A DNA stretch of 64,000 nt from Xanthobacteraceae bacterium (lineage in GTDB: Bacteria; Pseudomonadota; Alphaproteobacteria; Rhizobiales; Xanthobacteraceae): positions 1 to 64,000 of the forward strand of contig JAIESC010000167.1 in assembly GCA_019746355.1 (NCBI GenBank). The letters are read 5' to 3'. The notes beneath the pieces were generated by a model. The model had not been told where the DNA came from, searched no databases, and was given only the letters and a program-made list of their open reading frames with translations. Shown here piece by piece: positions 19,376 to 29,381 of this stretch (its first letter is position 1; each line of letters starts with the position of its first letter). Both the position numbers and the translations under genes were made by a program.

Positions 19376-19810
19376 GCGTCCGGCCTTGTCAACCGGGCTC
19401 TCGGGGCGCCTCGGGACCCAGCCTTTCGGGCACTACGACCCGCGCGCAGGGAGCCTGCTGTACCATCGGTCACCGGTCGTGAACCGATACGCAAGCGCTG
19501 CCCGAGCGTGTGGGGCCAGGCTCCACGGAAATCACCGCGGTGAAGCGCCGCAAGGCGCGCCGGCCCGCGTCATGGGCCGGCAGTCCCTTCCGCTGAAGGG
19601 ACTGGCCTGACCGCAAGGTGGCCACCGGGTGCGGCGGATTCCGCACCAGCGTCTTGTGGCGCTTCACTCCCCTCGACTTGTTTCGAGCGGGCCAGAACGG
19701 ACGGCGGCCGGGTGCCGAGCAATTTCCCGGAGCGCTGACGCTTGTCTTTGGCGCGCCGTCCTTGCTCCGCCGAAGCGAAGCCGCTTCGGCTTCGCGAAGG
19801 CGAGAGCTCG

Positions 19811-19845
19811 CCACCAGCGCGTTCACGCGCGTCTTCGACGCGCTA
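19811..19845 (-). repeat. Right arm of perfect 35-bp inverted repeat
   Basis: Begins CCACCAGCGCGTTCACGCGC and is exactly complementary to 19341-19375. The arm is preceded by another palindromic run rich in CGAAGC/GCTTCG (about 19770-19800), a pattern typical of extragenic palindromic repeats. Confidence 0.8.
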
Positions 19846-19905
19846 TCGCGAGCGAAGGCGGGATGGCTCGCCGAGCCGGTGCTCGCGCAACGCGCGAAGG
19901 CGGGG

Positions 19906-20664
19906 CTATAGGTCGTCGCTGACCACCTTGGTCCAGCCGTCCCGCATCAGCCGTTCCTGCGGCAGGAAGCGGGCCTTGTAGTCCATCTTGCGGGAGTCGC
20001 GGACCCAGTAGCCAAGATAGACATAGGGCAGGCCCATGCGCTTGGCGCGCTCGATGTGGTCGAGGATCATGAAGGTGCCGAGCGAACGCTCGGCCTCGTC
20101 GGGATCGAAGAACGAATAGACCATCGACAGCCCGTCGCCGAGAACATCGGTCAAGGCAACCGCGAGCAGATTGCCCGCGCCGCGGCCGTTGATCGAGGTG
20201 TCCGGGCCGCGCCGCCGGTACTCGATGAGCCGCGTCTTCACGTGGCTGTCCTCGACCATCATCGCGTAGTCGAGCACGGTCATGTCGGCCATGCCGCCGT
20301 CGCGGTGCCGCGAGTCGAGGTAAGCGCGGAACACCGAATATTGCTCGGACGTCGGCACCAGCGCGCGCATGTCACCGATGACGTCGGCGTTGCTCTCGCT
20401 GACGCGCCGCATGTTGCGCGACGGCTTGAACTCGTCGACGACGACGCGGACCGAGACGCAGGCGTGGCAGCTCTCGCAAGCGGGCCGGTAGGCGATCGAT
20501 TGGCTGCGCCGGAAGCCGCCGTGGGTCAAAAGATCGTTGAGGCCCGGCGCGCGCTCGCCGACCAGGTGCGTGAACACCTTGCGCTCCTCCTTGCCCGGCA
20601 GATACGGGCAGGGCGACGGCGCGGTCAGGTAGAACTGCGGCGTATCGCGGGAATGCTGGGTCAC
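19906..20664 (-). CDS. bpt: Aspartate/glutamate leucyltransferase (arginyltransferase family)
   Basis: This 252-residue cytoplasmic enzyme moves leucine from Leu-tRNA to proteins with N-terminal Asp or Glu, marking them for ClpAP degradation in the N-end rule pathway. The family's N-terminal cysteine region is present ([16 protein letters not shown]), as are the C-terminal GNAT-like elements [39 protein letters not shown] and [18 protein letters not shown]. The length fits the bacterial Bpt/Ate type. It is the first core gene to the right of the accessory region. The RDD gene lies upstream on the same strand, separated by 101 bp containing two hairpins. Confidence 0.92.
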   Translation of the reverse strand: MTQHSRDTPQFYLTAPSPCPYLPGKEERKVFTHLVGERAPGLNDLLTHGGFRRSQSIAYRPACESCHACVSVRVVVDEFKPSRNMRRVSESNADVIGDMRALVPTSEQYSVFRAYLDSRHRDGGMADMTVLDYAMMVEDSHVKTRLIEYRRRGPDTSINGRGAGNLLAVALTDVLGDGLSMVYSFFDPDEAERSLGTFMILDHIERAKRMGLPYVYLGYWVRDSRKMDYKARFLPQERLMRDGWTKVVSDDL

Positions 20665-20683
20665 GGACGTCCAACACCTTGCC

Positions 20684-20725
20684 GGCGGAGGCTCCGCCTT
20701 ACGCCCTAATTTTCGCTGCGAAAAT
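20684..20725 (-). terminator. Two adjacent palindromes between RDD and bpt genes
   Basis: ATTTTCGC-T-GCGAAAAT (20709-20725) and GGCGGAG-G-CTCCGCC (20684-20698) are perfect palindromes with one-base centres. On the minus strand they follow the RDD stop and precede bpt. They could act as a weak terminator or attenuator, or be extragenic palindromic repeats; no long U-tract follows. Confidence 0.4.
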
Positions 20726-20765
20726 CCCCCGCGTCAAAGGGGCACGACGTCAACTGGAATGCCAC

Positions 20766-21305
20766 TCATGTGGGACGGCGGACCGATCGCAGCGCCGCCG
20801 AGCGCTCCGCATTGTTGATAATCACGGTTCCAACCAGAATGTCGTGCAGGCAGCGCCGCCGCTGATTGAACAGGCACACCAGCAGGACCAGCGGCGTGAT
20901 CGCCGAGACGGTAACCCAGAACACCACGGCGTGGACCGCGCCGAGCACGAAATAGGCCGGCGAGCCATACCAGGTGCGCATCTCGATTTCCATGATCCGC
21001 ATGCCGATGGTGGCGGAGGCGGGGCTGCCGAGCGTCATGCCGTAGTAGACGATCGCCCAGATCACCATGCCGGGCCAGAGCAGCGCATAGAACAGGAAGC
21101 CGAGGCCAAAGGTGACGATGCCGACGACGAAGATGAACATCGACACGAACACGACAGGCACGGCGAGGATCAGAAAATCGATCAGGAACGCCACGACGCG
21201 CCGCGCCACCACGCCCTCGAACAGCTCGGGGCTGGTCGCCGGATCGTAGGCGTGCGGCTTGAGCTCAATCGACACGCCAATCCGCTTGGGTTCGCTCGCA
21301 GCCAT
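20766..21305 (-). CDS. RDD-family membrane protein
   Basis: The 179-residue protein has an N-terminal hydrophilic part (KRIGVSIELKPHAYDP), then the RDD arginine/aspartate signature (VVARRVVAFLIDFLILAVP) and about four membrane helices. A second conserved block reads GSPASATIGMRIMEIEMRTW, corresponding to the GxTxGKxxxGL region of the family. RDD proteins are small inner-membrane proteins, some of them Na+/H+ antiporters; no function can be assigned here. It lies on the same strand as bpt and is probably in a conserved block with it. Confidence 0.85.
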   Translation of the reverse strand: MAASEPKRIGVSIELKPHAYDPATSPELFEGVVARRVVAFLIDFLILAVPVVFVSMFIFVVGIVTFGLGFLFYALLWPGMVIWAIVYYGMTLGSPASATIGMRIMEIEMRTWYGSPAYFVLGAVHAVVFWVTVSAITPLVLLVCLFNQRRRCLHDILVGTVIINNAERSAALRSVRRPT

Positions 21306-21415
21306 GATTCGTGCCCAGTGTCAGCGCAAAAAATGGCTAATTCTGTCCCGGTTACAAGAGGGCAGCTGGTCGCGCCGGCAAAAGGGCGTTCACGCCCGTG
21401 TTTAACGCGAAAAGT

Positions 21416-22384
21416 CTATTCCGGCTTCACGCCGGCTTTTTTGACAAGGTCCCCCCATTTGACGATTTCTGCACCGATATAATCGCCGAACTGCTTGCCG
21501 TTCAGCGGCTGGACGATCGCGCCCATGTCGGTCAGGCGCTTGCGCACGTCCGGCATGGCGAGCACGTCGGCCAGGGCTTGTTCGAGCTTGGCCAGCACCG
21601 CCGGCGGGGTGCCCGCGGGCGCGACCAGGCCGAACCAGTAGGAGGCGTCGACCGGATAGCCGGCTTCCGCCATCGTCGTCAGGTTCGGCAGCACCTCGAG
21701 CCGGGTCGGCGCTGCCAGCGCAAGTCCCGTAAGCTTGCCGGTTTGCAGGTGCGGCAGGCTGACGACCGGGCTCATGAACATGGTGTTGACGTGGCCGGCG
21801 ATGAGGTCGTTGAGCGCCGGTGCGCCGCCGCGGTAAGGCACGTGCTGCCACTGGATGCCGGCGGCGCTTTCGAGCATCACACCGGCGAGATGGCTTGCGC
21901 TGCCGACGCCGACCGATCCGTAGGTGATCGTGCCCGGCTTCTGCTTTGCCGCCTCGACCAGGTCCTTGGCGCTGCGCATCGGCAGCGCGGCGTTCGCGAC
22001 CAGGATCAGCGGCGTGTAGCCGACGAAGCCGATCGGCGCGAAGTCCTTCACGCTGTCGTAGGGGATATTTCTGAACACGCTCGGATTGAGCGCGTGGTTG
22101 TCGTTGATCATCATCAGCGTGTAGCCGTCGGGGTCGGCCTTGGCGACCGCGGCGGTGGCGAGCGTGCCGCCGGCACCCGGCCGCGCCTCGACGACGAACT
22201 GCTGGCCGAGCAGCCCGGACAGCTTCTCGCCGACGATGCGCGTAACCGTATCGAGCAGTCCGCCGACCGGAAACGCGATCATGATCTTGACCGGGCGGCT
22301 CGGGTAGGCGTCCTGCGCCTGCGCCGTCGTACCTGCCAGCACGAACAGCATCAAAGCTGTCATCAGTCGTGCTATGTTTTTCAT
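21416..22384 (-). CDS. Bug-family (TctC-like) tripartite tricarboxylate transporter binding protein, orphan 1
   Basis: The 322-residue protein starts at ATG 22384 and has a signal peptide (MALMLFVLAG-type core, cleavage near AQAQ). The mature protein shows the Bug pattern: YPSRPVKIMIAFPVGGLLD, then VVEARPGAGGTLATAAVAKA, DPDGYTLMM and GKQFGDYIGAEIVKWGDL. Bug proteins bind carboxylates or amides in the periplasm by a two-water clamp. No TctA/TctB membrane partner is nearby, so the ligand is delivered to another permease or sensed. It is divergent from the threonine dehydratase gene with 78 bp between them. Confidence 0.88.
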   Translation of the reverse strand: MKNIARLMTALMLFVLAGTTAQAQDAYPSRPVKIMIAFPVGGLLDTVTRIVGEKLSGLLGQQFVVEARPGAGGTLATAAVAKADPDGYTLMMINDNHALNPSVFRNIPYDSVKDFAPIGFVGYTPLILVANAALPMRSAKDLVEAAKQKPGTITYGSVGVGSASHLAGVMLESAAGIQWQHVPYRGGAPALNDLIAGHVNTMFMSPVVSLPHLQTGKLTGLALAAPTRLEVLPNLTTMAEAGYPVDASYWFGLVAPAGTPPAVLAKLEQALADVLAMPDVRKRLTDMGAIVQPLNGKQFGDYIGAEIVKWGDLVKKAGVKPE

Positions 22385-22462
22385 GACATCGGCTCCCACT
22401 CGCGTATCCTCCAGCACCAATGATTTCATGGAGCGCGCGGCAATGAAAGTGGCGCGAAGCGC

Positions 22463-23698
22463 ATGCCGAATGCCAAGTTGACGCTGGCCGACGTCGAAGC
22501 GGCGCGGCGGGTGATCGCGTCGCACGTGCTGCCCACTCCGACGCTGCCCGCACCGCGGCTGTCGGCGCTGACCGGCGCTGAGGTCTTCGTCAAATACGAG
22601 AACCTGCAGGTCACCAACTCGTTCAAGGAGCGCGGCGCGCGCACCAAGCTCGCGTCGCTCACGGCCGAGGAACGCCGGCGCGGCGTGATCGCAATGTCGG
22701 CCGGCAACCACGCCCAGGCGGTGGCCTATCACGCGGCGCTGCTCGGGATATCGGCGACCATCGTCATGCCGGAGCAGACGCCGTTCGTGAAGGTCGCGGC
22801 GACCAAGGCACACGGCGCCCGCGTCGTGCTGGAAGGCGAGAGCATCAGCGAGGCGCAGGCCCGCGCCGAGGCCGAGGCGCGGGAGCGGGGACTGATCTGG
22901 GTGCATCCCTACGACGACCCCTACGTCATCGCCGGACAAGGCACCATCGCCCTGGAGATGCTGGAGGCTGAGCCGGGGCTCGACGTGCTGGTGATCCCGA
23001 TCGGCGGCGGCGGGCTCGTTTCAGGCATTGCCACGGCGGCGAAGGCCATCAAGCCCGGCATCGACATCGTTGGCGTAGAGTCGACGCTTTACCCGTCGAT
23101 GTGGAACGCGATCCACGGGGAGCGGCGTCCGCTCGGCGGTGCAACGCTCGCCGAGGGCATCGCGGTGAAGAACGTCGGATCGCTGACGCTGCCGATCATC
23201 CGCGCGCTGGTGAGCGACATCGTTCTGGTCGACGAAGAGCACATCGAGCGCGCGGTCAACGCCTATCTCACCCTGCAGAAGGCGATGGCGGAGGGAGCGG
23301 GCGCTGCGGGCCTTGCGGCGATGCTGGCGAAGCCTGGGCGCTTTGCCGGCAAGCGCGTGGGGCTCGTCTTGTGCGGCGGCAATATCGATCCGCGGATTCT
23401 CGCCTCGATCATGATCCGCGAGCTCGAACGCGAAAACCGGATCGTCTCATTCCGCCTGACCATCGCCGACCGGCCGGGCCTCCTCGGCCAGATCGCGACC
23501 ACGCTCGGCAGGCTCGGCGCCAACATTCTCGAGGTCGATCACCGGCGGATGTTTCTCGACGTGCCGGCCAAGGGCGCGCGGCTCGACGTCACCGTGGAGA
23601 CGCGCGACGCGGCGCATGCCGACGAAATCCTCGCCGCATTCAAGGCCGAGGGTTTCGCTCCGGTGCGGATCGATCCCGGCGACGCGATGATGGAGTGA
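22463..23698 (+). CDS. Threonine ammonia-lyase with C-terminal ACT domain
   Basis: The 411-residue PLP enzyme deaminates L-threonine (and serine) to 2-oxobutanoate, the first step to isoleucine or of threonine breakdown. The PLP lysine is Lys55 in NSFKERGA; the phosphate loop GGGGLVSGIATAAK is seen near residue 180 and SAGNHAQAVAYHA near residue 77. Residues about 330-405 form a single ACT regulatory domain (FRLTIADRPGLLGQIATTLG). This short, single-ACT form lies between biosynthetic IlvA and catabolic TdcB, so no symbol is given. The neighbours give no pathway context. Confidence 0.9.
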   Translation: MPNAKLTLADVEAARRVIASHVLPTPTLPAPRLSALTGAEVFVKYENLQVTNSFKERGARTKLASLTAEERRRGVIAMSAGNHAQAVAYHAALLGISATIVMPEQTPFVKVAATKAHGARVVLEGESISEAQARAEAEARERGLIWVHPYDDPYVIAGQGTIALEMLEAEPGLDVLVIPIGGGGLVSGIATAAKAIKPGIDIVGVESTLYPSMWNAIHGERRPLGGATLAEGIAVKNVGSLTLPIIRALVSDIVLVDEEHIERAVNAYLTLQKAMAEGAGAAGLAAMLAKPGRFAGKRVGLVLCGGNIDPRILASIMIRELERENRIVSFRLTIADRPGLLGQIATTLGRLGANILEVDHRRMFLDVPAKGARLDVTVETRDAAHADEILAAFKAEGFAPVRIDPGDAMME

Positions 23699-23702
23699 TC
23701 GG

Positions 23703-24299
23703 CTACTCGGCGGAGTGCCGGGAATAGACCGGCGCGCTTGCCTGCACCGGCGCGCTGGTCTCGTCCGCCGGGCGCGGTCTTGGCAGCGGCACGGGCCCCG
23801 CGATCGCAACCGCAGCCTGCCGTCGGGGCCTTGGCAGCGGAACAGGCCCCGCAAGTGGCGCAGCGTCGATTTCGGTCGCGGCCGGAGCAGGTGCGGCTGC
23901 CGCGGTGAGGCTTTCGCGGGCCGGATCGGCATAGCCCGCGGTGTTGGCGGTCATCGGCTCCCGCGGCGCCTCGGCCGGAGGTGCGGGTGGGAACGCGGAA
24001 AGGGCGATGAATGACGGCGACGCCGGGGGCTCCGCGGAGGTGGACGACGGCGCGGCGGCCGATGTCGTCTCCCTGGCGGCCGGCCGGGCGCTCGGCGGCT
24101 CAGCCTGTACGGCGGGCGAGGGCGGCGCTGCGGCGAGCATCATGGGGCTCGGGATGGCGATGGTCGGCGGCGAGACGAAAGCGCGGATAAACCAAGTGAC
24201 GCCGGCAAGGCAGGCCAGGACCGGCACGATCACGGCCACGGCGGAAACCCACCGTCGGGTAGGCCTGCGCTCGAGGATCAGATTGCCTTCAATTTCCAT
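23703..24299 (-). CDS. Ala/Pro-rich single-pass membrane protein of unknown function
   Basis: The 198-residue product starts at ATG 24299 (MEIEGNLILERRPTRRWVSA). A membrane helix lies at residues about 18-38 (VAVIVPVLACLAGVTWFIRAF). The rest is low-complexity Ala/Pro/Ser sequence, expected in the periplasm, and includes two copies of AGPVPLPRPR near the C-terminus. Such proteins are common in Bradyrhizobium relatives and are poorly conserved; a spacer or cell-wall-associated role is possible. It is convergent with the threonine dehydratase gene, with 4 bp between stops. I assign no function. Confidence 0.65.
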   Translation of the reverse strand: MEIEGNLILERRPTRRWVSAVAVIVPVLACLAGVTWFIRAFVSPPTIAIPSPMMLAAAPPSPAVQAEPPSARPAARETTSAAAPSSTSAEPPASPSFIALSAFPPAPPAEAPREPMTANTAGYADPARESLTAAAAPAPAATEIDAAPLAGPVPLPRPRRQAAVAIAGPVPLPRPRPADETSAPVQASAPVYSRHSAE

Positions 24300-24406
24300 G
24301 TCCGCCCCCTTACCCAAGACTATGGCGGCAGTGGCGGCATGGTAGCCCGTTTCCGGGCCGGGCGGCAGCCCCGAATGACGCAAACCTGAGCATCCGGAAC
24401 CGACGG

Positions 24407-25384
24407 CTACTGCTTCTCGATCCCGGCGTCGGCGATGACGCGGCCCCATTTGCCGATTTCGGCCCGCAGCAGGCTGCCAAGCTCGGCCGGGGTGTTGGGC
24501 AGCGGCTCGAGCCCCAGATCGGCGTAGCGCTGCTTGAGGTCCGGGTCGGCCAGCACGGCACGGACCTCGCGGTTGAGGGTGTCGATCACCTCCTGGGGCG
24601 TGCCTGCCGGCGCGAAGAAGCCGTTCCAGGTCACGACGTCGAAGCCTTTGACGCCCGCCTCGTCGACGGTCGGCACGTCGCGCGCGTAAGCGGCGCGGGC
24701 CGGCGTGGTGCTGGCCAGCGCGCGAAGCTGGCCGCCTTCGACCGCCGATTTGAGCGCACCGTAGGACTGGATGATCGCGTCGACGTCGTTGCGCAACACC
24801 GCGGTGACGAGGTCGCCGGGCGTGCGGAACGGCACGATCAGGAAGTTCTGTCCGGTCATCGACTTCAGCAGGTTCGCGGCGAGATGATTGGTCGAGCCGA
24901 CCGTCGTGGTGCCGAAGTTCAGCTTGCCGGGCTGCTCGCGCATCGCCGCGAGCAGGTCGTTGAGCGTCTTGTATTTCGAGTCCTTGTTCACCGCGATGAT
25001 GTTGGCGAAGGTGCTGATGCCGCAGATCGGCACGAAATCGGAAACCGGGTCGTAGGGGAGGCCTTTCAGCAGCGACACGCTGATCGCGGTCGAGCTCGAC
25101 AGTGTCACCAGCGAATAGCCGTCGCGCGCGGCGGCCAACACCGCCGCAGCGGCCGTGGTGCCGCCGGCGCGCGGCTGGTTGTCGACCACGACGCTGGTGT
25201 TGAGGCGGGCGCCGAGCTTGTCGGCCAGGAGGCGGAGCGTCACATCCGACACCGAGCCCGCCGCAAACGGCAGCATCACGCGAATGGGCCGCGCCGGATA
25301 TCTGCCCTGCGCCAGAGCTGGCACAGCCATGGCCACAAATGCCAACAGTGCAAGCGGCAGTGCCGCAGGCCGCAACCCACTCAT
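24407..25384 (-). CDS. Bug-family (TctC-like) binding protein, orphan 2
   Basis: The 325-residue protein has a signal peptide (PLALLAFVAMAVPALAQG) and the Bug fold markers YPARPIRVMLPFAAGSVSD, VVVDNQPRAGGTTAAAAV, GLPYDPVSDFVPI and PAELGSLLRAEIGKWGRV. It is downstream, on the same strand, of a broken fumarylacetoacetase-family gene with only 26 bp between them, so the pair probably once formed a small catabolic operon in which the binding protein captured the substrate. No permease genes are present. The ligand is unknown. Confidence 0.88.
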   Translation of the reverse strand: MSGLRPAALPLALLAFVAMAVPALAQGRYPARPIRVMLPFAAGSVSDVTLRLLADKLGARLNTSVVVDNQPRAGGTTAAAAVLAAARDGYSLVTLSSSTAISVSLLKGLPYDPVSDFVPICGISTFANIIAVNKDSKYKTLNDLLAAMREQPGKLNFGTTTVGSTNHLAANLLKSMTGQNFLIVPFRTPGDLVTAVLRNDVDAIIQSYGALKSAVEGGQLRALASTTPARAAYARDVPTVDEAGVKGFDVVTWNGFFAPAGTPQEVIDTLNREVRAVLADPDLKQRYADLGLEPLPNTPAELGSLLRAEIGKWGRVIADAGIEKQ

Positions 25385-25410
25385 TCGCTCCTCCCGGACC
25401 GGCCCGTTTC

Positions 25411-25989
25411 TTATTGTTCGGCGACCACGCGGTTACGCAGCGTACCGATGCCGCTGATCTCGATCTCGACAGTGTCGCCCGGCTTGATGGGCTTTGGCAA
25501 TTCGTCGGTGCCGAGCCAGATCACGTCGCCGGGCGAAAGCGTGTTGGTGCGGGAGATGTCGCTGATCACCTCAGCCGGCGCTGAACAGCATGTCGCCGGT
25601 CGGTGACGTTGCGGCACGCTTGCCCATCACCGCCACGAGCTCGCCTTCGTATTCGAAGTGCGGGCCGGAGCCCGCAGGCTTGACGATGTCCTCGCCGCTC
25701 GCGATCAGGGCGCTGTGGGCGCGATAGCCGACGCGCGGCCGGTCATAGAATTTCGGCTCTTGAAGCCTTTGACCTTCGAGCGCTCGATGACGTGGTTCCG
25801 GTCGTTCGAGCCGATCGCGCAGAACGTCGGCGGGATCACCGGCACGAGCAGCTTCACGCTCGCCGGCGGCAGTTTCGCGCCGGTCGGCCGAGCCTGCGAA
25901 AACGGATCTCCGTCGATAATCGCGATGGCCTCGCCCTCGACCACGCCATAGCTGGCGTGTCCGTCGTTCTCGAAACGGCACCAGAGCAT
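25411..25989 (-). pseudogene. Fumarylacetoacetate hydrolase-family gene, degraded
   Basis: Three pieces of one FAH-family protein lie in different frames. The N-terminal piece (25989 to about 25765) has MLWCRFENDGHASYGVVEGE and LLVPVIPPTFCAIGSNDRNH. The middle piece has PKFYDRPRVGYRAHSALIAS and FEYEGELVAVMGKRAATSP. The C-terminal piece (to 25411) has ISDISRTNTLSPGDVIWLGT and DTVEIEISGIGTLRN. Shifts lie near 25764 and 25576. About 90-100 residues expected between the GKRA and TGDMLFSA segments, including metal ligands and catalytic residues, are missing near 25600. Intact members (about 280 residues) hydrolyse or decarboxylate ring-fission diacids. The internal deletion makes a mere sequencing error unlikely. 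Confidence 0.8.
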
Positions 25990-25995
25990 GCGCGG

Positions 25996-27102
<1,107 letters not shown>

Positions 27103-27139
27103 TTATAGCGTCTTGAGCCCTCGGTAGACAGAGGCCGGG

Positions 27140-28279
27140 ATGGATTTCGAGCTCAGCGAGGACCAGCGCGCGTTCCAGGCGACCGCGCGGCAGTTCGCCC
27201 GCGAGGACATGGCCCCGAATGCGCGCGCCTGGGACGAGGGCGAGATTTTTCCGGTTGCCGAATTGCGCAAGGCCGCGGCGCTGGGCTTCGGCGGCGTCTA
27301 TGTGAAGGACGATGTCGGCGGCTCGGCGCTGACACGGCTCGACGCCACCATCATCTTCGAGGAGCTGGCGCAGGGCTGCACCTCGACCGCGGCCTATATC
27401 TCGATCCACAACATGGCGGCCTGGATGATCGACGCGTTCGGCGGCGAGACGCAGCGCCGGAAGTTTCTGCCGAAGCTCTGCACCATGGAGCATTTCGCGA
27501 GCTATTGCCTGACCGAGCCGGACTCCGGCTCTGACGCCGCAAGCCTGAAAACCAAGGCGGTCCGCGACGGCGACCACTACGTACTGAACGGCAGCAAGGC
27601 GTTCATCTCCGGCGGCGGCGTGTCGGATGTCTATGTCTGCATGGTGCGGACCGGCGGCGCGGGCCCGAAGGGCATTTCCTGCATCGCGGTCGAGAAGGGC
27701 ACGCCGGGTCTGTCGTTCGGCGCGCAGGAGAAAAAGCTCGGCTGGAAATCGCAGCCGACCGCGATGGTGATGTTCGAGAACTGCCGCGTGCCCGCCGAGA
27801 ACCTGATCGGCAACGAGGGCGACGGCTTCAAGATAGCCATGGCGGGCCTCGACGGCGGACGGCTGAACATCGCCGCCTGTTCGATCGGCGGCGCGCAGTT
27901 CTGCCTCGACCGCACCATCGAATACATGCGCGAGCGCAAGCAGTTCGGCTCGCGGCTTTCGGACTTTCAAGCCTTGCGGTTTCGCATCGCCGACTACGCC
28001 ACCGAGCTCGAGGCGGCGCGGCTGATGGTGCGGCGCGCGGCGCTCGCGGTCAGCAATCGCGAGCCGGGCGGCACGCGGCTCGCCGCGATGGCCAAGCGGT
28101 TTGCCACCGATGTGGGCTTCGAGGCGGTCAACGGCTGTCTGCAGTTGCACGGCGGCTACGGATACCTACGTGATCATCCGATCGAGCGCGTGCTGCGTGA
28201 CGTGCGGGTGCACCAGATCCTGGAAGGCACCAACGAGGTGATGCGGCTGATCGTCAGCCGCGACATGCTGGGCAATTGA
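27140..28279 (+). CDS. Acyl-CoA dehydrogenase, probably isobutyryl-CoA dehydrogenase
   Basis: This 379-residue FAD enzyme has the usual three-domain fold: helical start ([20 protein letters not shown]), FAD/substrate segment [19 protein letters not shown], and the C-terminal helical domain with [20 protein letters not shown]. The catalytic base is probably Glu362 in [13 protein letters not shown], the position used by short-chain and isobutyryl-CoA dehydrogenases. In the same direction within 5 kb lie a 3-hydroxyisobutyryl-CoA hydrolase and 3-hydroxyisobutyrate dehydrogenase, so oxidation of isobutyryl-CoA in valine breakdown is the best reading. It is divergent from hemB. Confidence 0.88.
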   Translation: MDFELSEDQRAFQATARQFAREDMAPNARAWDEGEIFPVAELRKAAALGFGGVYVKDDVGGSALTRLDATIIFEELAQGCTSTAAYISIHNMAAWMIDAFGGETQRRKFLPKLCTMEHFASYCLTEPDSGSDAASLKTKAVRDGDHYVLNGSKAFISGGGVSDVYVCMVRTGGAGPKGISCIAVEKGTPGLSFGAQEKKLGWKSQPTAMVMFENCRVPAENLIGNEGDGFKIAMAGLDGGRLNIAACSIGGAQFCLDRTIEYMRERKQFGSRLSDFQALRFRIADYATELEAARLMVRRAALAVSNREPGGTRLAAMAKRFATDVGFEAVNGCLQLHGGYGYLRDHPIERVLRDVRVHQILEGTNEVMRLIVSRDMLGN

Positions 28280-28280
28280 G

Positions 28281-28709
28281 ATGATCGGGCAGCTGGCGCT
28301 CATTGGCGCGGCGCTGTTTGCCGGCGCGGCCGTGTTCATCAACGTCGCCGAGCAGCCGGCGCGGCTCGCGCTCGACGACCGCGCGATGCTGCTGCATTGG
28401 CAGACGAGCTACAACCGTGCCGCGCCGATGCAGGCCGGGCTTGCAATGGTGTCGGCGCTGCTGGGCTTTGTCGCCGCTTGGGAGACGCGGGATTGGCGGT
28501 GGGAGGTCGGCGCGCTCGCGATCATCGCCAACTGGCCGTACACGTTGCTGGTCATCAGACCGACCAACAACCAGCTACACTCCATTCCCGCTGAGCATGC
28601 GGGCGCCGCGGCGCGTCGGTTGGTCGTGTGGTGGGGATACCTGCATGCCAGCCGCAGTGCGCTCGGGACGGGCGCGGTACTGTTCTATTTGTGGGCGGTT
28701 CTGGGCTGA
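28281..28709 (+). CDS. DUF1772-type small membrane protein
   Basis: The 142-residue protein has four predicted membrane helices and the DUF1772 pattern: a conserved Asn in the first helix (AVFINVAEQPARL), WQTSYNRAAPMQAGLAM, the VIRPTNNQLHSI loop and a final WWGYLHASRSALGTGAVL segment. It begins two bases after the acyl-CoA dehydrogenase stop, so the two are co-transcribed. The molecular function is unknown; coupling to a flavin dehydrogenase may be coincidental. Confidence 0.75.
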   Translation: MIGQLALIGAALFAGAAVFINVAEQPARLALDDRAMLLHWQTSYNRAAPMQAGLAMVSALLGFVAAWETRDWRWEVGALAIIANWPYTLLVIRPTNNQLHSIPAEHAGAAARRLVVWWGYLHASRSALGTGAVLFYLWAVLG

Positions 28710-28731
28710 TTGCGCGACAAAGCACGACAAC

Positions 28732-28760
28732 AAAAAACCGGCCGAGACGGCCGGGTTTTT
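28732..28760. terminator. Bidirectional intrinsic terminator
   Basis: CCGGCCG-AGA-CGGCCGG (28738-28754) forms a perfect 7-bp GC stem flanked by six A on the left and GTTTTT on the right. It sits between the convergent DUF1772 (plus) and DUF1236 (minus) genes, so it can stop transcription from both sides. Confidence 0.9.
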
Positions 28761-28777
28761 GTTCGTCGCTCTGCCGC

Positions 28778-29197
28778 CTAATCGATGATCTGCACCACGC
28801 GCCGCGTCCGCGGCTCCACGATCACCGGCCGATCATTGATGACCGTGTAACGGTAGCCTGGCGCGCGGTACTCCGCCGGCACTTCGTAGTAGGTCATGCC
28901 GGACTCCGGAAGCACGGTGCCGACGCGGACCTCCTCGCGGTAGACGTACGACGGACGGCGCTCGCGAATGACGTATTCGCGGAAGCGCGGACGATCGTCG
29001 ATGCCGAGAATGCCTTGCGCCGTTCCGACCGCGGCACCGACCGTGGCGCCGACGATCGCGCCGAGCGGACCTGCGGCCCGTCCGCCTTCCTCGGCGCCTT
29101 CAGCTGCGCCACGGAGCGTTCCTTGCGCTTGTGCGGCAAGAGGCAGCGCCAGAACAGCGGCAACAATCGACGTTTGCAGTATGGCTTTTTTCATCAC
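28778..29197 (-). CDS. Secreted DUF1236-family protein
   Basis: The 139-residue protein has a signal peptide (MMKKAILQTSIVAAVLALPL, cleaved near AQAQ), a Gly/Ala-rich linker with a short hydrophobic stretch (GPLGAIVGATVGAAVG), and a C-terminal DUF1236 module. The module has the characteristic VRVGTVLPESGMTYYEVPAE and YRYTVINDRPVIVEPRTRRV segments. DUF1236 proteins are periplasmic or envelope proteins of Bradyrhizobium relatives; their function is unknown. It is convergent with the valine catabolism genes and shares their terminator. Confidence 0.85.
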   Translation of the reverse strand: MMKKAILQTSIVAAVLALPLAAQAQGTLRGAAEGAEEGGRAAGPLGAIVGATVGAAVGTAQGILGIDDRPRFREYVIRERRPSYVYREEVRVGTVLPESGMTYYEVPAEYRAPGYRYTVINDRPVIVEPRTRRVVQIID

Positions 29198-29381
29198 GCT
29201 TCTCCTGTCGATCAGCGCCCCATCGGCGGGCGCCGCCGAACTACCAACGTGACCACTGCCAGCGCGTTCCGCATCAAAAACAACGATGGAACCAGCACAC
29301 GCCGAAGTTCCGGCGCTTGCGCAGGCCTTTCCCTGTGGCTAAGCAACGGCCGCGTTTCATATCCGGAGCCGCCCGAGGCCG

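Larger units (their letters stand above)
19153..19905. other. 753-bp non-coding stretch with inverted repeats, possible repetitive element or structured RNA
   Basis: No frame here has a recognisable domain or coding bias like the neighbours; the open frames overlap on both strands and look spurious. The stretch is rich in local hairpins (for example GGCCGGC/GCCGGCC and GTCCCTT/AAGGGAC near 19560-19605) and carries a perfect 35-bp inverted repeat at 19341-19375 and 19811-19845. A LexA-like site lies near its left end. The compact hairpins suggest either a dispersed repetitive element of this bacterial group or a structured transcript. It separates the metal region from bpt. Confidence 0.5.

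Noticed and set aside
19177..19981. Several 70-120 codon frames on both strands in the non-coding block before bpt
   Set aside because: They overlap each other and the inverted repeats, have no ribosome sites or domains, and look like products of repetitive GC-rich DNA.
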